The notes: generated by a model not told the origin, from the letters alone. Counted from the stretch's first letter, positions 1 through 7,459 are shown. The stretch: DNA of 11,598 nucleotides from CAZGMJ01 sp964649005 (GCA_964649005.1 CAZYMD010000167.1:1-11598), one strand, 5' to 3'. Translations and numbers: made by a program.

Positions 1-170
1 TGCCTGCCGAAGGGGGACCAGCCGGTTCTTTGCTATGGTTGTTGAGGTCCTGAATAAATTTCAGGATGACAGGGTTGTGCTTAATGTGGGTGTGGCTTCT
101 TGGTCGGAGGATATGAGATTGCCGCAGTCGCCTTCGGCTCCTTCGCAATGACCAAAGGTCCGGGAGCTGA
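1..170. other. Intergenic sequence downstream of ndk, no gene seen
   Basis: No credible coding region is seen. The stretch holds a small inverted repeat, CCTGAA-TAAAT-TTCAGG, at 49-65. At about 115-155 it has a segment rich in GCCTTCGGC/CCTTCGC with the ending CAATGACCAAAGG. The flavour (TTCG..., ...ATGACAAAGG) resembles the degenerate repeat cluster at 1091-1197, so both may be debris of one dispersed intergenic repeat family. No clear intrinsic terminator for the minus-strand ndk gene was found here. Confidence 0.5.
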
Positions 171-917
171 TTATTTGTCCTGGACGGTTCTGTTGACGAG
201 GTATTTGGCTGCGACTTTATCGAGGCTGTCTTTTGTGGGGGCGTTTTGGTTGTGCTGTCGGAGGATATCCATGTCGGATTTCCAGGCGACGTCGCCCGGG
301 GCGAGCAGGAAGATGCTTTCTGGTTCGTAGGTTTCACATAGCTTGCCATTTTTATAGTAATAGTGGGTGTCGCACACATCGGTTTGATAGGCGCGCATTA
401 GCGGCGGGATGTCGTGGGGCAAGAACCAGAGCTTGATTTCCTTCTCGGCGTCCTCGGGGTTGGCGGAGGCGTGGATGAGATTGTCCAAGCGGTCGCCTAT
501 CATTTTTCCATCGGCATCCATGATGGGCACGACGGTGCCCAGTGATCTGAGGCAGCCGGGCCTTTCGTCTCTGGCCTGGTGCGGATTGGTGGGTCCGGCC
601 ATTTGACGCACGGTCTTCAACACATCGGGACCCATATAGATAATTGCAATGACCCTTCGCTTCCACGGATCGTTTGGATAATGGACGGCACCAGTAATGT
701 ACTCGATAAGGGCGTCGAAGAAAGGCTTGCCTTTGTGTTCGGCGTAGTGCTCTTCGGCGAGGAATCTATTGACATTGACGATCTTGGCGGCGGCGAAACG
801 CGAGCCTGTATGAAACTCGGATAGCTGGGAGAGGATGAATCCTGTAATGGAATTTTTAAGGGCATCGGGCTTTATGAGCACGAGTGTTTGTTCGAACTGT
901 TTCTTATCCATTTCCAT
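171..917 (-). CDS. ndk: Nucleoside diphosphate kinase, long form
   Basis: The enzyme moves the gamma-phosphate from ATP to other nucleoside diphosphates through a phospho-histidine, balancing cytosolic (d)NTP pools. The N-terminal strand reads LVLIKPDAL (12-20, Lys16). The nucleotide loop is AGPTNPHQAR (107-116) followed by GCLRSLGTVV. The catalytic histidine is His149 in NLIHAS, followed by the usual NPEDAEKEIKLWF. The protein is 248 aa, well above the roughly 130-150 aa of standard Ndk. The excess is a C-terminal extension of about 80 residues after EIKLWF (about 166-248), plus short insertions before the catalytic histidine. The extension holds a YYYKNGKLCETYEPE segment that I do not recognise. 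The start at 917 (MEMDKK) is chosen because a GAGG lies 5 nt upstream; Met at 911 is an alternative, and the longer frame back to 947 has no support. The gene stands alone, separated from gap by a strong terminator. Confidence 0.9.
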   Translation of the reverse strand: MEMDKKQFEQTLVLIKPDALKNSITGFILSQLSEFHTGSRFAAAKIVNVNRFLAEEHYAEHKGKPFFDALIEYITGAVHYPNDPWKRRVIAIIYMGPDVLKTVRQMAGPTNPHQARDERPGCLRSLGTVVPIMDADGKMIGDRLDNLIHASANPEDAEKEIKLWFLPHDIPPLMRAYQTDVCDTHYYYKNGKLCETYEPESIFLLAPGDVAWKSDMDILRQHNQNAPTKDSLDKVAAKYLVNRTVQDK

Positions 918-987
918 AGCTTCCTCACAAAACCAAGACAACCACAATCAAAATAACAAGTTAAAATGCAAAATGCAAAGTTTAGGA

Positions 988-1005
988 ATCCAGGCGAACC
1001 TGGAT
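988..1005. repeat. Perfect 7-bp inverted repeat upstream of ndk
   Basis: ATCCAGG-CGAA-CCTGGAT is a perfect inverted repeat. Read on the ndk strand, the loop is TTCG, a stable tetraloop sequence in RNA. It lies about 70 bp upstream of the ndk start. No T-tract follows it on either strand, so it is not an ordinary intrinsic terminator. It could be an operator or a structure in the ndk leader. Confidence 0.45.
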
Positions 1006-1090
1006 AACACTCATGTACAGGATATTACTTTATCCCTATAAGAATTAACATCCGATTAGGTTGTGCCGGATTGTGCAGCCAGATCTCTCC

Positions 1091-1197
1091 ACTTCGCCCC
1101 TATGGGGGCTTCGGTCGAGATGACAAAGGCTACGGCCCTAAGGGACAAGCTCGGTCGAAGTGACAAGTGCGACGGCTGCGCCTGGTCGAAGTAACAA
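1091..1197. repeat. Degenerate intergenic repeat cluster, three units
   Basis: Three related units lie in the same direction: TCGGTCGAGATGACAA (1111-1126), TCGGTCGAAGTGACAA (1151-1166) and TGGTCGAAGTAACAA (1183-1197), spaced 40 and about 32 bp apart. Between them lie TACGGCCC/GACGGCTGCGCC blocks that can pair partly with the GGTCG parts. The pattern looks like a dispersed non-coding repeat family rather than a gene. Confidence 0.5.
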
Positions 1198-1280
1198 ACA
1201 GGGAATGCGTCTCCTGCATGAAAATTCATTACAATACCTATTAGACAATTACGTTAGCCTATTTGAAAAACATACAGCAT

Positions 1281-1322
1281 AAAAAAGAAGAGCGTCTGTA
1301 CTCCCGGTGAGAGCACAGACGC
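1281..1322 (-). terminator. Intrinsic terminator of gap
   Basis: On the minus strand, 11 bp after the gap stop codon, GCGTCTGT pairs perfectly with ACAGACGC (8 bp). A G-T wobble and CTC/GAG extend the stem, which closes on a short TCACCGG loop. A run of T with one C follows (AAAAAA at 1281-1286 on the plus strand). This is a textbook rho-independent terminator. Confidence 0.9.
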
Positions 1323-1333
1323 CTTATTATAGA

Positions 1334-2347
1334 CTACATCGCGGCCATCTTTTCCATGATATCGACACTGCGATTGGAGTAGCCCCATTCGTTGTCGTAC
1401 CAACTGACGGTTTTGATCATATTGCCTTTGACGATCGTACAGAGCGAGTCGAAAATGCTCGAGCCCGGATGGTTCACAATGTCACTGCTGACGATAGGCT
1501 CGTCGCAATAATAAAGAATACCCTTCATCGGGCCTTCCGCGGAGGCCTTGAGCGTCGCATTGACCTGGTCGACGGTAACTTCCTTCTTGACGTTGACCAC
1601 GAGGTCGACGAGGCTGCCGACCGGAATCGGCACGCGAACGGCGAATCCGTCAAGCTTGCCATCCAACTCAGGGATGACTTTGCCGATGGCTTTGGCGGCG
1701 CCGGTCGAGGTCGGGATAATGTTCGCCGCGGCGGCTCGGGCGCGCCTAAGATCGGAGTGGATCATATCGGCAACCTTCTGGTCATTGGTATAGGCGTGGA
1801 TCGTCGTCATAACACCCTTTTCAATGCCAAAGGCGTCGTTGAGCGATTTGGCCAAAGGAGCGAGGCAGTTAGTCGTGCAGCTTGCGTTCGAGACGCACTT
1901 GACAGCGGGCGTCAGTACCTCGTCGTTGACACCGAGCACGATCGTTGCGTCGATATCATCCTTCGCGGGCACACTCAGCAGGACTCTCTCGGCCCCCGCC
2001 TTAATGTGATCGGCATAACCACCCTTGGGCGATTCGGCATTGCGGAAGATACCGGTCGATTCCAGCACGATCTTTACGCCCATGGCCTTCCAGGGCAGCT
2101 CGGCGGGATTCTTGACGGCCAGAACCTTGACGCTTTTGCCGTTGATGATGAGTTCGCCGTCGCCGGCCTTAACCGTGCCGTTCCACCTGCCCATGACTGT
2201 GTCGTACTTGAACAGATGGGCGAGACTCTTGGCGTCTGCGAGGTCGTTGATGGCGACCAGTTCCAGCTCGCCCTGCCTTTGAATGATGATTCTTGCTACG
2301 GCTCTGCCTATCCGGCCAAAACCGTTAATTGCCACCTTAGTTGCCAT
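1334..2347 (-). CDS. gap: Glyceraldehyde-3-phosphate dehydrogenase, type I
   Basis: This cytosolic glycolytic/gluconeogenic enzyme interconverts glyceraldehyde-3-phosphate and 1,3-bisphosphoglycerate with NAD(P). The protein of 337 aa has the usual family length. The Rossmann start is KVAINGFGRIGR (4-15). The AINDLAD segment carries Asp35, which favours NAD over NADP. The catalytic site SNASCTTNC holds Cys157, and His184 sits in TTIHAYTNDQ. The C-terminal signature WYDNEWGYSNR lies at 316-326. The start at 2347 is preferred because AAGGAG lies about 9 nt upstream; the ATG 24 bp further upstream would place this ribosome binding site inside the gene. A TTGACA promoter lies about 90 bp upstream and a strong terminator directly follows, so the gene is probably a single transcription unit. 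Confidence 0.97.
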   Translation of the reverse strand: MATKVAINGFGRIGRAVARIIIQRQGELELVAINDLADAKSLAHLFKYDTVMGRWNGTVKAGDGELIINGKSVKVLAVKNPAELPWKAMGVKIVLESTGIFRNAESPKGGYADHIKAGAERVLLSVPAKDDIDATIVLGVNDEVLTPAVKCVSNASCTTNCLAPLAKSLNDAFGIEKGVMTTIHAYTNDQKVADMIHSDLRRARAAAANIIPTSTGAAKAIGKVIPELDGKLDGFAVRVPIPVGSLVDLVVNVKKEVTVDQVNATLKASAEGPMKGILYYCDEPIVSSDIVNHPGSSIFDSLCTIVKGNMIKTVSWYDNEWGYSNRSVDIMEKMAAM

Positions 2348-2443
2348 TTTCTGTTTCTCCTTAATATCCAATATCCTAAAATGCGATTTGTTTTCGATAT
2401 ACTACCACCCGACAGTTAAAATTGCGGGATCAACGAGTGTGCT

Positions 2444-2472
2444 ACTTTATTGGTTTGGCTATTCGCTGTCAA
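2444..2472 (-). promoter_or_regulatory. Predicted promoter of gap
   Basis: On the minus strand there is a perfect -35 box TTGACA (2467-2472), a 17-bp spacer and a -10 box TAAAGT (2444-2449, 4 of 6 consensus bases). This predicts a leader of about 90 nt. The 10-bp perfect palindrome GAATATATTC (2473-2482) abuts the -35 box and could be an operator or an AT-rich upstream element. Confidence 0.5.
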
Positions 2473-2544
2473 GAATATATTCCGGGGTAAATGGGCGACT
2501 CACAGGCTCCACTGTTGCCCGGCTCGGCGGTGAGGTGAAAGAAT

Positions 2545-2573
2545 TTGACACCAGAAGGCTGCGGTTGTAAATA
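2545..2573 (+). promoter_or_regulatory. Predicted promoter of the glycerate kinase gene
   Basis: A perfect -35 box TTGACA (2545-2550) is followed by a 17-bp spacer and TAAATA (2568-2573), a moderate -10 box. It lies about 67 bp before the chosen start and faces away from the gap promoter. Confidence 0.4.
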
Positions 2574-2639
2574 CGGTCGGTAAATAGTGTTTTCAGGCTT
2601 GAATGCGGCATGAAGCTGTGGATTGTTGGAAATGGCGGC

Positions 2640-3758
2640 ATGAAAATCGTCGTGGCTATGGATTCATTCAAAGGTACGCTCAAGGCTGTTGAAGCCTGCG
2701 AGATCGTTGCTGATGCTCTGTCCGAGTCCGCGGCTGATGCTGAGATTGTGGTTAAGCCTATGGCGGATGGCGGCGAAGGCACGGCACAGGCAATGATCGA
2801 AGCGGCGAACGGAAAGTGGATAGCTCGGACTGTGATGGGGCCATTGCCTGATATGGAGGTGGAGGCGGGATTTGCGTGGTTCGAGCATGACAGGACGGCT
2901 GTTGTTGAGATGGCCTGTGCGAGCGGGATCGAGCTTCTTTCCAGTCAGCAGATGAATCCTCTGTTAACCACGACATACGGGACCGGTCAGCTTATCAAGG
3001 CTGCTATCGAATACGGAGCGGAGAAGATCATGTTAGCTGTCGGGGGCAGTGCGACTGTCGATGGAGGTTTTGGTGCGGCGATGGCGCTTGGCTGGAAGTT
3101 TCTCGATGGGTACGGCCACGAAATTCCTATGGGCGGAATTGGGCTTGGCGCAATTGAGAGAATCGAGCGAGGAGAGATGGAGTCGCCTGTGGTGGTTGTG
3201 TTGTGCGATGTGGAGAATCCGCTTTGCGGGCCAAATGGAGCTGCTGCTGTTTACGGGCCTCAGAAAGGGGCGACTCCTGAGATGGTCGAACAACTGGAGG
3301 CCGGGCTGAAGAATCTTGCGGAGCTTGTCGACAGACAGTTGCAGTGCGATATCAATGTTCCGGGAGCCGGGGCGGCCGGTGGACTGGCGGGCGGCGCGAT
3401 TGCGTTTATGAATGCGAGGTTGGTTTCGGGGATCGAGACTGTGATGGCTTATAGCAATCTGGCTGAAGAAATCGAATCGGCTGACTGGGTCATCACGGGG
3501 GAAGGCTCGTTCGACGAGCAATCGCTTAGCGGCAAGGTCGTTTCAGGAATACTCAAGGCAGCTTCAGGCTCGGGTGCCCGCATGGCAGTTATCGCGGGCC
3601 GAGTTGGATTGTCACAGAAGCAATGGGAACGGGCGGGGATATCAATCACTATAGCTGCAACGCCATCAGGAATGGCTCTACAAGAGGCTTTGCAGAATAG
3701 CAAAGAATTGCTCGGTCTGGCGGGGCGGCGGTTTGCAAGGGAGTATCTTAGCTCCTGA
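2640..3758 (+). CDS. glxK: Glycerate kinase, GlxK/GarK family
   Basis: The enzyme phosphorylates D-glycerate with ATP; GarK/GlxK members make 2-phosphoglycerate, which enters lower glycolysis. The 372 aa match the family length. Motifs in order: MKIVVAMDSFKG (1-12), VKPMADGGEGT (38-48), GTGQLIKAA (114-122), VGGSATVDGGFG (134-145), CDVENPLCGPNG (189-200) with YGPQKGA, PGAGAAGGLAGG (241-252) and VITGEGSFDEQS (284-295). The start at 2640 is chosen because families begin at MKIVVAMDSFKG; an in-frame ATG at 2610 would add ten residues not expected there. The ribosome binding site is weak (GGAA about 11 nt upstream). The gene diverges from gap, so two enzymes feeding the three-carbon part of glycolysis share one control region. 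The symbol is given at family level only. Confidence 0.93.
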   Translation: MKIVVAMDSFKGTLKAVEACEIVADALSESAADAEIVVKPMADGGEGTAQAMIEAANGKWIARTVMGPLPDMEVEAGFAWFEHDRTAVVEMACASGIELLSSQQMNPLLTTTYGTGQLIKAAIEYGAEKIMLAVGGSATVDGGFGAAMALGWKFLDGYGHEIPMGGIGLGAIERIERGEMESPVVVVLCDVENPLCGPNGAAAVYGPQKGATPEMVEQLEAGLKNLAELVDRQLQCDINVPGAGAAGGLAGGAIAFMNARLVSGIETVMAYSNLAEEIESADWVITGEGSFDEQSLSGKVVSGILKAASGSGARMAVIAGRVGLSQKQWERAGISITIAATPSGMALQEALQNSKELLGLAGRRFAREYLSS

Positions 3759-3779
3759 ATCGAACTGATTTACAGGAGC
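3751..3779 (+). terminator. Stem-loop overlapping the glycerate kinase stop codon
   Basis: GCTCCTG (3751-3757) pairs with CAGGAGC (3773-3779), and AATC/GATT extends the stem past a two-base TA bulge. The hairpin starts before the stop codon and is not followed by a T-tract. It may be an RNA-stabilising end or a weak terminator; its function is uncertain. Confidence 0.35.
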
Positions 3780-3806
3780 CTGATGAACACGAGGGGCTCT
3801 GAACAC

Positions 3807-3833
3807 TTGACCGAAAACAATTGGGACTATAGA
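3807..3833 (+). promoter_or_regulatory. Possible promoter of the glycosidase operon
   Basis: TTGACC (3807-3812) is followed after 15 bp by TATAGA (3828-3833); with a 17-bp spacer the -10 would be TAGAAG. The spacing is short for the better -10, so this is a weak call. The ACTATAGA word resembles the ACTATATG box of the two sigma operons, but the upstream TGTnnCA half is absent at the right distance. Confidence 0.3.
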
Positions 3834-3924
3834 AGTAGTGATAGAATAATAGAAAGCAGCCCCCAGCCTGTGGGCCGGCTTATTGGATATTTGAGAGTGT
3901 GGCAGAGAATATGGAGATCATCCC

Positions 3925-6069
3925 TTGATAAACAAAATCATAACAGGGCTTATATGCATCAGTGCCATTTCGTCAGTTAGTACAGCATCAGGCGCTGAGC
4001 CTATCGACCGGCACAATCTGGTGACACGACACAATGTTGTTTTGACGGAGCCAAATGCGTTCTCTTCGCTTTCTGTGGGTAACGGGGAGTTTGCTTTCAC
4101 GGTGGATATTACGGGATTGCAGACGTTCGAGGAATTCCACAAGGACGCGGTGCCGCTTGGTACAATGTCACAGTGGTGCTGGCACAGCTTTCCCAACCCG
4201 GACAAATATAATCTTGAGGATATATTTGAGCCTTACGATCACTATGGGCGAACCGTCCGGTACCTTTCCGGGCCTGAGTCGCGAGAATCGGGGGACTACG
4301 AGCGACGCGCGAAGGCGTGCGAGTGGCTGCGGGCGAATCCACATCGGCTGGATATGGGGCGTATCGGCCTGATCCTGAGGGATGAAAATGGTCGTCGAGC
4401 CGAGTTGGAGGACTTATTTGATCCAGTGCAGGAACTGGATCTTTGGAGTGGGCTGATTCAAAGTCGATTCACTTTTCTCGAACACCCCGTCGAAGTTCAG
4501 ACTGTTTGCCACCCTAAACTCGATCTGATCGCAGTGCGGATCAGGTCGCCTTTGTTGTCGACTGGAAAAGTTGGCGTCAGTATGGCCTTTCCATACGCGA
4601 CGGGCGGCTGGAGGGCGCCTGTGGATTGGGACAGCCCTGAGCGGCACAAGACCGATATCCGCCAGCAGGATAATCGGTGTTACTTTCATCGCAAGCTCGA
4701 TGACGACAGCTATCATGTTTTGGCACGCTGGTCGGAGGGCGGGACGCTCAAACAACAAGGGCTTCATCGGTTCGAGATTATCGCTCAAGGCAGGGATTCG
4801 CTCGAAATCGTGATTTCGTTCTCGGCCAAAGAGAGTAATATCGGGGCACTCGATTTTGCCCAGGTTAAATCGGAGGCAGCACGTTACTGGAAGGATTTCT
4901 GGAGCACGGGTGGGGCTATCGATTTGTCGGGCAGCGCCGATCCGCGAGCGCGAGAGTTAGAGCGACGAATCGTATTGTCACAGTATTTGACGGCGATACA
5001 GTGCGCTGGTTCCCGACCACCACAGGAGACGGGGCTGGTTACTAATAGCTGGCATGGGAAATTTCATCTTGAGATGCACTGGTGGCACGCGGCGCATTTC
5101 GCCCTTTGGGGCAGGATCGAGCTGCTTGAAAAGTCGCTTGGGTGGTATGAAAAGATCATGCCCAACGCGCGCAAGATGGCGAAGCTTCAGGGGTATAAAG
5201 GAATTCGCTGGCCAAAGATGGTCGGGCCGGATGGGAGGGAGAGCCCAAGTGGGGTGGGAGTATTTTTGATATGGCAACAGCCTCACCCGATTTTTTACGC
5301 TGAGTTGGTTTATAGAAACAAGCCTGATAAAAAGACGCTGGAACGCTATAGGCACATCGTTTTCGAGACCGCTGAGTTTATGGCTTCATACGCGGCATGG
5401 GACGAGAAGAACGAACGATATGTCCTGGGACCTCCCCTAATCCCGGCGCAGGAAAGCTACGGCAAACAGCGAAGAGATGTCATCAATCCCACGTTCGAGC
5501 TGGCTTACTGGCGATGGGGACTTGCGACCGCTCAGAAGTGGCGAGAGCGACTGGGCATGAAACCTGATGAGAAGTGGGGTCATGTTATCGAGCATATATC
5601 CAAGCCGACTGTGCGTGATGGAGTATACACAGCAATCGAGGTGGAGCCTTTTACTATCACGCGTGATCATCCATCGATGGTTGCGGCGATGGGAGTACTG
5701 CCTGAGTCACCTCTGATCGATTCTGAAATAATGCAAAAAACACTCGATGATATCTTTGACAACTGGAACTGGTCTTCTACGTGGGGCTGGGATTATCCCA
5801 TGATGGCGATGACGGCGGCAAGACTTGGCGAACCTGAGAAAGCAATTGAAGCCCTGATGATAGACACTCCCAAGAACGGCTATCTTCCCAACGGGCACAA
5901 TTTCCAGACTTTAAGATTGCCTCTTTACCTGCCCGGTAATGGTGGGTTGCTGTACGCAACAGCGATGATGGCGGCGGGATGGGATGGATGCGAGGATCAC
6001 GATGCTCCTGGATTTCCAAAGAACGGCAAGTGGGTAATTCAATGGGAAGGGTTGAAAGAATCGCCGTAA
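3925..6069 (+). CDS. Secreted six-hairpin glycosidase-superfamily protein (GH65/GH95-like)
   Basis: This is a predicted secreted carbohydrate-active enzyme of 714 aa. The signal peptide is residues 1-24, with likely cleavage after SGA. The N-terminal half (about 30-330) is a beta-sandwich-like region starting NAFSSLSVGNGEFAFTVD, as in GH65/GH95-type proteins. The C-terminal half (about 340-690) is an (alpha/alpha)6-barrel-like region with TNSWHGKFHLEMHWWH (373-388), GPPLIPAQESYG (502-513), DVINPTFELAYWRWG (518-532) and STWGWDYPMMAM (618-629). Glu510 is a candidate catalytic acid because it sits where GH65-like enzymes carry GPDE-type motifs; this is inference. The exact family and substrate are not assignable by eye. 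The start is TTG at 3925: GGAG sits 8 nt upstream and only this start gives the complete signal peptide. It is the first gene of an operon with the beta-helix hydrolase 18 bp downstream. Confidence 0.8.
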   Translation: MINKIITGLICISAISSVSTASGAEPIDRHNLVTRHNVVLTEPNAFSSLSVGNGEFAFTVDITGLQTFEEFHKDAVPLGTMSQWCWHSFPNPDKYNLEDIFEPYDHYGRTVRYLSGPESRESGDYERRAKACEWLRANPHRLDMGRIGLILRDENGRRAELEDLFDPVQELDLWSGLIQSRFTFLEHPVEVQTVCHPKLDLIAVRIRSPLLSTGKVGVSMAFPYATGGWRAPVDWDSPERHKTDIRQQDNRCYFHRKLDDDSYHVLARWSEGGTLKQQGLHRFEIIAQGRDSLEIVISFSAKESNIGALDFAQVKSEAARYWKDFWSTGGAIDLSGSADPRARELERRIVLSQYLTAIQCAGSRPPQETGLVTNSWHGKFHLEMHWWHAAHFALWGRIELLEKSLGWYEKIMPNARKMAKLQGYKGIRWPKMVGPDGRESPSGVGVFLIWQQPHPIFYAELVYRNKPDKKTLERYRHIVFETAEFMASYAAWDEKNERYVLGPPLIPAQESYGKQRRDVINPTFELAYWRWGLATAQKWRERLGMKPDEKWGHVIEHISKPTVRDGVYTAIEVEPFTITRDHPSMVAAMGVLPESPLIDSEIMQKTLDDIFDNWNWSSTWGWDYPMMAMTAARLGEPEKAIEALMIDTPKNGYLPNGHNFQTLRLPLYLPGNGGLLYATAMMAAGWDGCEDHDAPGFPKNGKWVIQWEGLKESP

Positions 6070-6087
6070 TAAAGGTAAAAAGATAAA

Positions 6088-7458
6088 ATGAAAAAAATAG
6101 CCTTATGCTTCGCGATCTGTGTACTGGTGCTCGGGAATGAGCTTGCTGCTGACGTGGTGACATATCCGGGTCCTGCTGGGATTGATGCATCGGATCAATA
6201 TGCCGTTCAGGTCGTGCAGGATGGTATAACTAAAGACTCCTTCGTATACATAACGGGCGCACAGTGGCGGTCGAATCGCAGCAAGACAACATCGTGGACT
6301 ACATTCTCCTTTTCAGGAAAGATCAGCATCAGGGTGACAAAGCTATCGGGCGATTTCAAAAGCTGTAAGATTTCGCCTACAAGCTACGGGATTAAACCTG
6401 AGATAAACGGCGCCAACGTTGAATTTCAACTCGACAGGCCAAGAAAGATTTCGGTTGAATTCGACGGCGATATCACACACCCGATGCTTGTATTCGCCGA
6501 CCCGCTTGAAATGGAGGCGCCTTCTCCCAATGCACCCGGTGTGATTTACTTCGGGCCGGGGTTGCACGACTTAGACGATTCGCTCTCGGTGGATTCTGAT
6601 ACGACAGTCTATCTGGCGGGCGGCGCATATGTGAAGGGACGCATCACAAGCAATAATGCAAGCAATGTCGTCCTGCGAGGACGAGGTATCCTGTCCGGCG
6701 AGAATTTCGAGAGACAAAGCGAGCATCTTGTACTTATGCGGAACGCCAGAAACGTTCTGATCGAGGGAGTCACTCTTATCAACTCGCCCCACTTTAATAT
6801 CTCGCTGCGGGGTTCGGAACATATCGTGCGAAACGTTAAGATGATCGGCTGGTATTTCAGCACCGATGGCGTCTGCACGGGCAATAATGGTCTTGTGGAA
6901 GACTGCTTTTTCAAGGTCAATGACGATGCAGTGAAATTGTATCAGTCGAATATGCTCGTGCAGAACTGTGTTATATGGCAGATGGAAAACGGGGCGCCGT
7001 TTCAGATAAGCTGGAACATGCCAAGTGACAACAGTGGATTCCACGTTAAGAACATAGATATAATTCGTGTCGAGCATCAATGGGACAATCCCAACGAAGC
7101 GGTCTTCGACTCCATTCACGGCGAGCGGGGCCACATGAGCGACTATCTCTTTGAGGACATTCGCATCGAGAACGCAGACTGGAGGCTGTTCTACATTACT
7201 ATAGCCAAGAATGAATTCGCCGACTCGAGCAGAGGGATGGGGCGGATTTCGGATATTATTTTTCGAAACATCACGGCGGAGCTACCGACAAAAAGGCCCA
7301 ACACGATCAAAGGCTGGGATGGGGATCACAGGGTATCGGATATTCTCTTCGAGAATCTCAAGATCAACGGTAATTACATCACCAGCGCTGAGGATGGCAA
7401 CTTTCAGATCGATCCCAACACCACGAGCAACATCAGGTTCGAGGTAACAGCGGACTAA
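6088..7458 (+). CDS. Secreted GH49-like / GH28-related beta-helix glycoside hydrolase
   Basis: This is a predicted secreted polysaccharide hydrolase of 456 aa. The signal peptide is about residues 1-20 (cleavage near ELA-AD). Residues about 22-145 form a beta-sandwich-type N-terminal domain. Residues about 150-455 are a right-handed beta-helix with repeating turns such as NVVLRGRGILSGE, NVLIEGVTLINSPHF, DYLFEDIRIENADW and DIIFRNITAE. The active-site pattern is WYFSTDG (Asp260) followed by VNDDAVKLYQSN (Asp279, Asp280). The 19/20-residue spacing equals that of the three catalytic aspartates of GH49 dextranase (Dex49A, from memory), and the N-terminal domain plus helix also fits GH49. GH28 is the main alternative. 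GH49 enzymes known to me act on dextran or pullulan, but the substrate here is open. The start has a weak AAAGG site. The gene is the second of the operon. Confidence 0.82.
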   Translation: MKKIALCFAICVLVLGNELAADVVTYPGPAGIDASDQYAVQVVQDGITKDSFVYITGAQWRSNRSKTTSWTTFSFSGKISIRVTKLSGDFKSCKISPTSYGIKPEINGANVEFQLDRPRKISVEFDGDITHPMLVFADPLEMEAPSPNAPGVIYFGPGLHDLDDSLSVDSDTTVYLAGGAYVKGRITSNNASNVVLRGRGILSGENFERQSEHLVLMRNARNVLIEGVTLINSPHFNISLRGSEHIVRNVKMIGWYFSTDGVCTGNNGLVEDCFFKVNDDAVKLYQSNMLVQNCVIWQMENGAPFQISWNMPSDNSGFHVKNIDIIRVEHQWDNPNEAVFDSIHGERGHMSDYLFEDIRIENADWRLFYITIAKNEFADSSRGMGRISDIIFRNITAELPTKRPNTIKGWDGDHRVSDILFENLKINGNYITSAEDGNFQIDPNTTSNIRFEVTAD

Positions 7459-7459
7459 T

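Larger units (their letters stand above)
948..1280. other. Intergenic region between ndk and gap with repeats
   Basis: I see no gene in this stretch. It contains a short direct repeat (aaaatgc twice, 964-977), a perfect inverted repeat at 988-1005, a degenerate repeat cluster at about 1091-1197, and AT-rich sequence to 1280. On the minus strand the two TTGCAT words at about 965-980 followed by TTATTT could serve as an ndk promoter, but the match is weak. Confidence 0.5.

Noticed and set aside
1091..1197. CRISPR array
   Set aside because: The repeat units are degenerate, only three in number and unevenly spaced, and no cas genes are nearby.
2348..2371. Upstream ATG extending gap by eight codons
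   Set aside because: The ribosome binding site AAGGAG lies inside this extension and fits the start at 2347; family members begin near MATKVAINGFGRIGR.
1307..2419. Long open frame of 370 codons on the plus strand
   Set aside because: It is antisense to gap, whose catalytic motifs are complete. The frame arises from the codon bias of gap and its translation resembles no family.
3033..3521. Open frame of 162 codons on the minus strand
   Set aside because: It lies wholly inside the glycerate kinase gene, has an Arg/His/Ser-rich shadow composition and no ribosome binding site.
3783..3980. Small frame of 65 codons between glycerate kinase and the glycosidase
   Set aside because: It has an acceptable ribosome binding site but overlaps the glycosidase signal peptide and shows no recognisable protein features. 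Kept only as a low-interest observation.
3925..4002. Lipoprotein signal on the six-hairpin glycosidase (Cys11)
   Set aside because: The residues before Cys11 (T-G-L-I) do not fit a lipobox, whereas SGA-EP at 22-26 fits ordinary signal peptidase cleavage.
6571..7134. Open frame of 187 codons on the minus strand
   Set aside because: It is antisense to the beta-helix hydrolase, whose active-site residues and repeats are intact. No support for a gene.
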